A stretch of DNA of 43,612 bases from an uncultured Phocaeicola sp. (lineage in GTDB: Bacteria; Bacteroidota; Bacteroidia; Bacteroidales; Bacteroidaceae): the NCBI GenBank assembly GCA_958434805.1, contig CAUBDX010000026.1:1-43612 (forward strand), given 5' to 3'. Every line of letters starts with the position of its first letter. Position 1 is the first letter of the stretch. The notes beneath the pieces are model-generated. The model was not told the origin of the DNA. It worked only from the letters and a program-made list of their open reading frames with translations, and ran no database searches. Shown piece by piece: positions 42,453 to 43,612 of the stretch. The position numbers were made by a program, and so were the translations under genes.

Positions 42453-43438
42453 ATGATTTCAAAAGTATATCTTAGAAAAAAGAAAATAAGTAAGGGAAGA
42501 GTTTCATTATATCTTGACTTCTACCCTCCTATTCTCATTCCTGGAACTAACAGGACAACACGCCGCTATTTTCTCAATGTACATCTTCCGGAAAAGCCCA
42601 AATCATTTGCGGAACGTGAACACGTAAAAAGTATTATGCAGAAGATGGAAATATTCCGTCTGAGAGTACTGGAGCAGATAATAAACGAGAAATTCGATTT
42701 TTACGATAAGATTGTTGAGAAAACAGATTTTCTTGATTATTTCAAAAATGAATCACTCAAGCACAATAAGAAGTGGATTTATGTGTATCAGCACTTTGCT
42801 GCCTTCACCAACAACAAATGTACTTTTGCAGATATCAATGTCGCTCTCTGCCAGAGATTCCGCTCCTATCTGCTGAATACGGCCAAACTGAGAGACGACA
42901 GTAAAAAGCTGAAACAGAACTCGGCTGCCGGATATTTTTCCACATTCAGAGGAATGTTGAAAGAAGCCTATAAAAACGGATGCTCAAAGAGAATATCAAT
43001 GATTTTCTTGACAGGATTCCGGAAGAGGAAACAGAAATCAATTATCTGACAGAACATGAATTAGGACTGATCATTAACAATGAGTGCCCTATTCCGGTAT
43101 TACGAAAGGCTATCATTTTCGCCTGTATAACAGGCTTCAGAAGAAGTGACATACTTGCCTTGAAGTGGGAGGATATCAAGGAATTGCCCAAAGGCGGATG
43201 GTGTGTATTCAAACGTATGCAGAAAACAAAGAACATGGCAAACGTTCCTATTGGAGACGATCTCATGGAAGTTATCGGTCCACGTGGTGAAGGACTCGTA
43301 TTTAACGGGCTTACCACATATATGCTGACCTATCCGATGAAAAGATGGTTCAACAGCATAGGTATAAAGAAAGACTTGCACTTCCACCTGGCAAGACACA
43401 GTCTTTTATCCTATCTACTGATAATTAACAGCTTATAA
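42453..43438 (+). pseudogene. Tyrosine recombinase, frameshifted and lacking its C-terminal catalytic Tyr
   Basis: Two overlapping frames encode one integrase. Frame one (42453-43049) has the Arm/SAM-like N-terminal domain (MISKVYLRKKKISKGRVSLY; YVYQHFAAFTNNKCTFADIN). At about 42980 the sense continues in the other frame as MLKENINDFLDRIPEEE, so one base is missing near the AAAAAC-GGATGC run. Frame two (42980-43438) has the catalytic domain: Arg in TGFRRSDILALKW, Lys in RMQKTKN and HLAR in LHFHLARHS. After HLARHS the family consensus stops and LLSYLLIINSL-stop follows, so the second His/Trp and the Tyr nucleophile are lost. The gene cannot encode an active enzyme as it stands. Confidence 0.85.
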
Positions 43439-43557
43439 AAATAGAATTTTTAATTGGTAACGATTTAGAAACTAGCGAAGTTCTATATTTTATCTTGTTT
43501 TGCGTTAAATCAAAAAACACTATTGTAAACTTCCAATTTTAGGGTAGCCTTTTTTAG
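43439..43557. other. AT-rich non-coding tail after the integrase
   Basis: About 120 bases with no open frame of note and no clear inverted repeat. Together with the last bases of the integrase frame (from about 43402), it appears to be foreign to the integrase and may be the remnant of another insertion or of the element's att region. It ends directly at the terminal repeat. Confidence 0.35.
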
Positions 43558-43611
43558 AGGCACTATAAAATATTTTGTGTAAATGGAAATACGGGATTCA
43601 GAAATGAGTCT
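43558..43611. mobile_element. Right copy of 54-bp inverted terminal repeat (probable IS end)
   Basis: The exact reverse complement of positions 1-54. Read outward (rightward) it starts AGGCACTATAAAATATTTTG and runs through TGTGTAAATGG to the window edge. The bases just inside differ at the two ends (GATGA on the left gene strand, TTTTAG here), so the boundary of the repeat is well defined. Probably the same end of an IS256-type insertion sequence in opposite orientation. Confidence 0.55.
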
Positions 43612-43612
43612 C

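Overview
The window reads as Bacteroidales chromosome, most likely Bacteroidaceae (Bacteroides/Phocaeicola type). Three things point there: the gene set (DUF3078, DUF4494, C_GCAxxG_C_C and NfeD/FloA proteins, a RluA protein with a long coiled-coil N-terminus); the near absence of Shine-Dalgarno sequences; and many gene starts preceded by the Bacteroidetes -7 box TAnnTTTG. No tRNA, rRNA or CRISPR array was seen. The species cannot be fixed from sequence alone.

Layout. (1) 1-2190 is accessory DNA: three minus-strand unknown genes, the last cut by a repeat end, then a gene-poor stretch with regularly spaced palindromes and hairpins. (2) 2193-41162 is conserved housekeeping chromosome: a small winged-helix protein, a rarA / 2-hydroxyacid dehydrogenase / C_GCAxxG operon, a FabK-like flavoenzyme, an Fe-S flavoprotein plus TSCPD protein, yebC, pheT, dnaB, ispE, a RluA-family enzyme, an ExoX-C-like protein, an MBL hydrolase, a DUF3078 / TRIC / DUF1460 operon, pyrG-yidC, a DUF2721 protein, an S9 peptidase, an aminotransferase / FtsX permease operon, a fucose-isomerase-like protein, a DUF4494 / YggS / DHOD-like operon, a TtcA-like / DMT operon, a TPR protein with nfeD-floA, a nucleoside phosphorylase, a free-Met-R-sulfoxide reductase and mnmE. 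(3) From 41163 to the end the DNA is accessory again: a regulatory region with a hairpin, promoter and three 10-bp-spaced repeats, a protein with a Cys cluster and four tandem helix-turn-helix units, and a broken tyrosine integrase.

The first 54 bases recur exactly in inverted orientation at the right end (43558-43611). The shared sequence has the look of an IS256-type terminus, so the segment is probably bounded by two oppositely oriented copies of one insertion sequence, or is an assembly contig ending in that repeat.

The core genes serve replication and repair (dnaB, rarA), translation and tRNA modification (pheT, yebC, ttcA-like, mnmE, RluA), isoprenoid and nucleotide synthesis (ispE, pyrG), envelope biogenesis (yidC, FtsX permease, DUF3078, DUF1460, NfeD/FloA) and redox or cofactor upkeep (YggS, fRMsr, flavoproteins). 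The most interesting material lies in the accessory ends: the four-HTH protein with its integrase directly after the mnmE 3' end, the CAAAG-S-CTTTG triplet, and the dispersed CGCCAAGGCG hairpin family.
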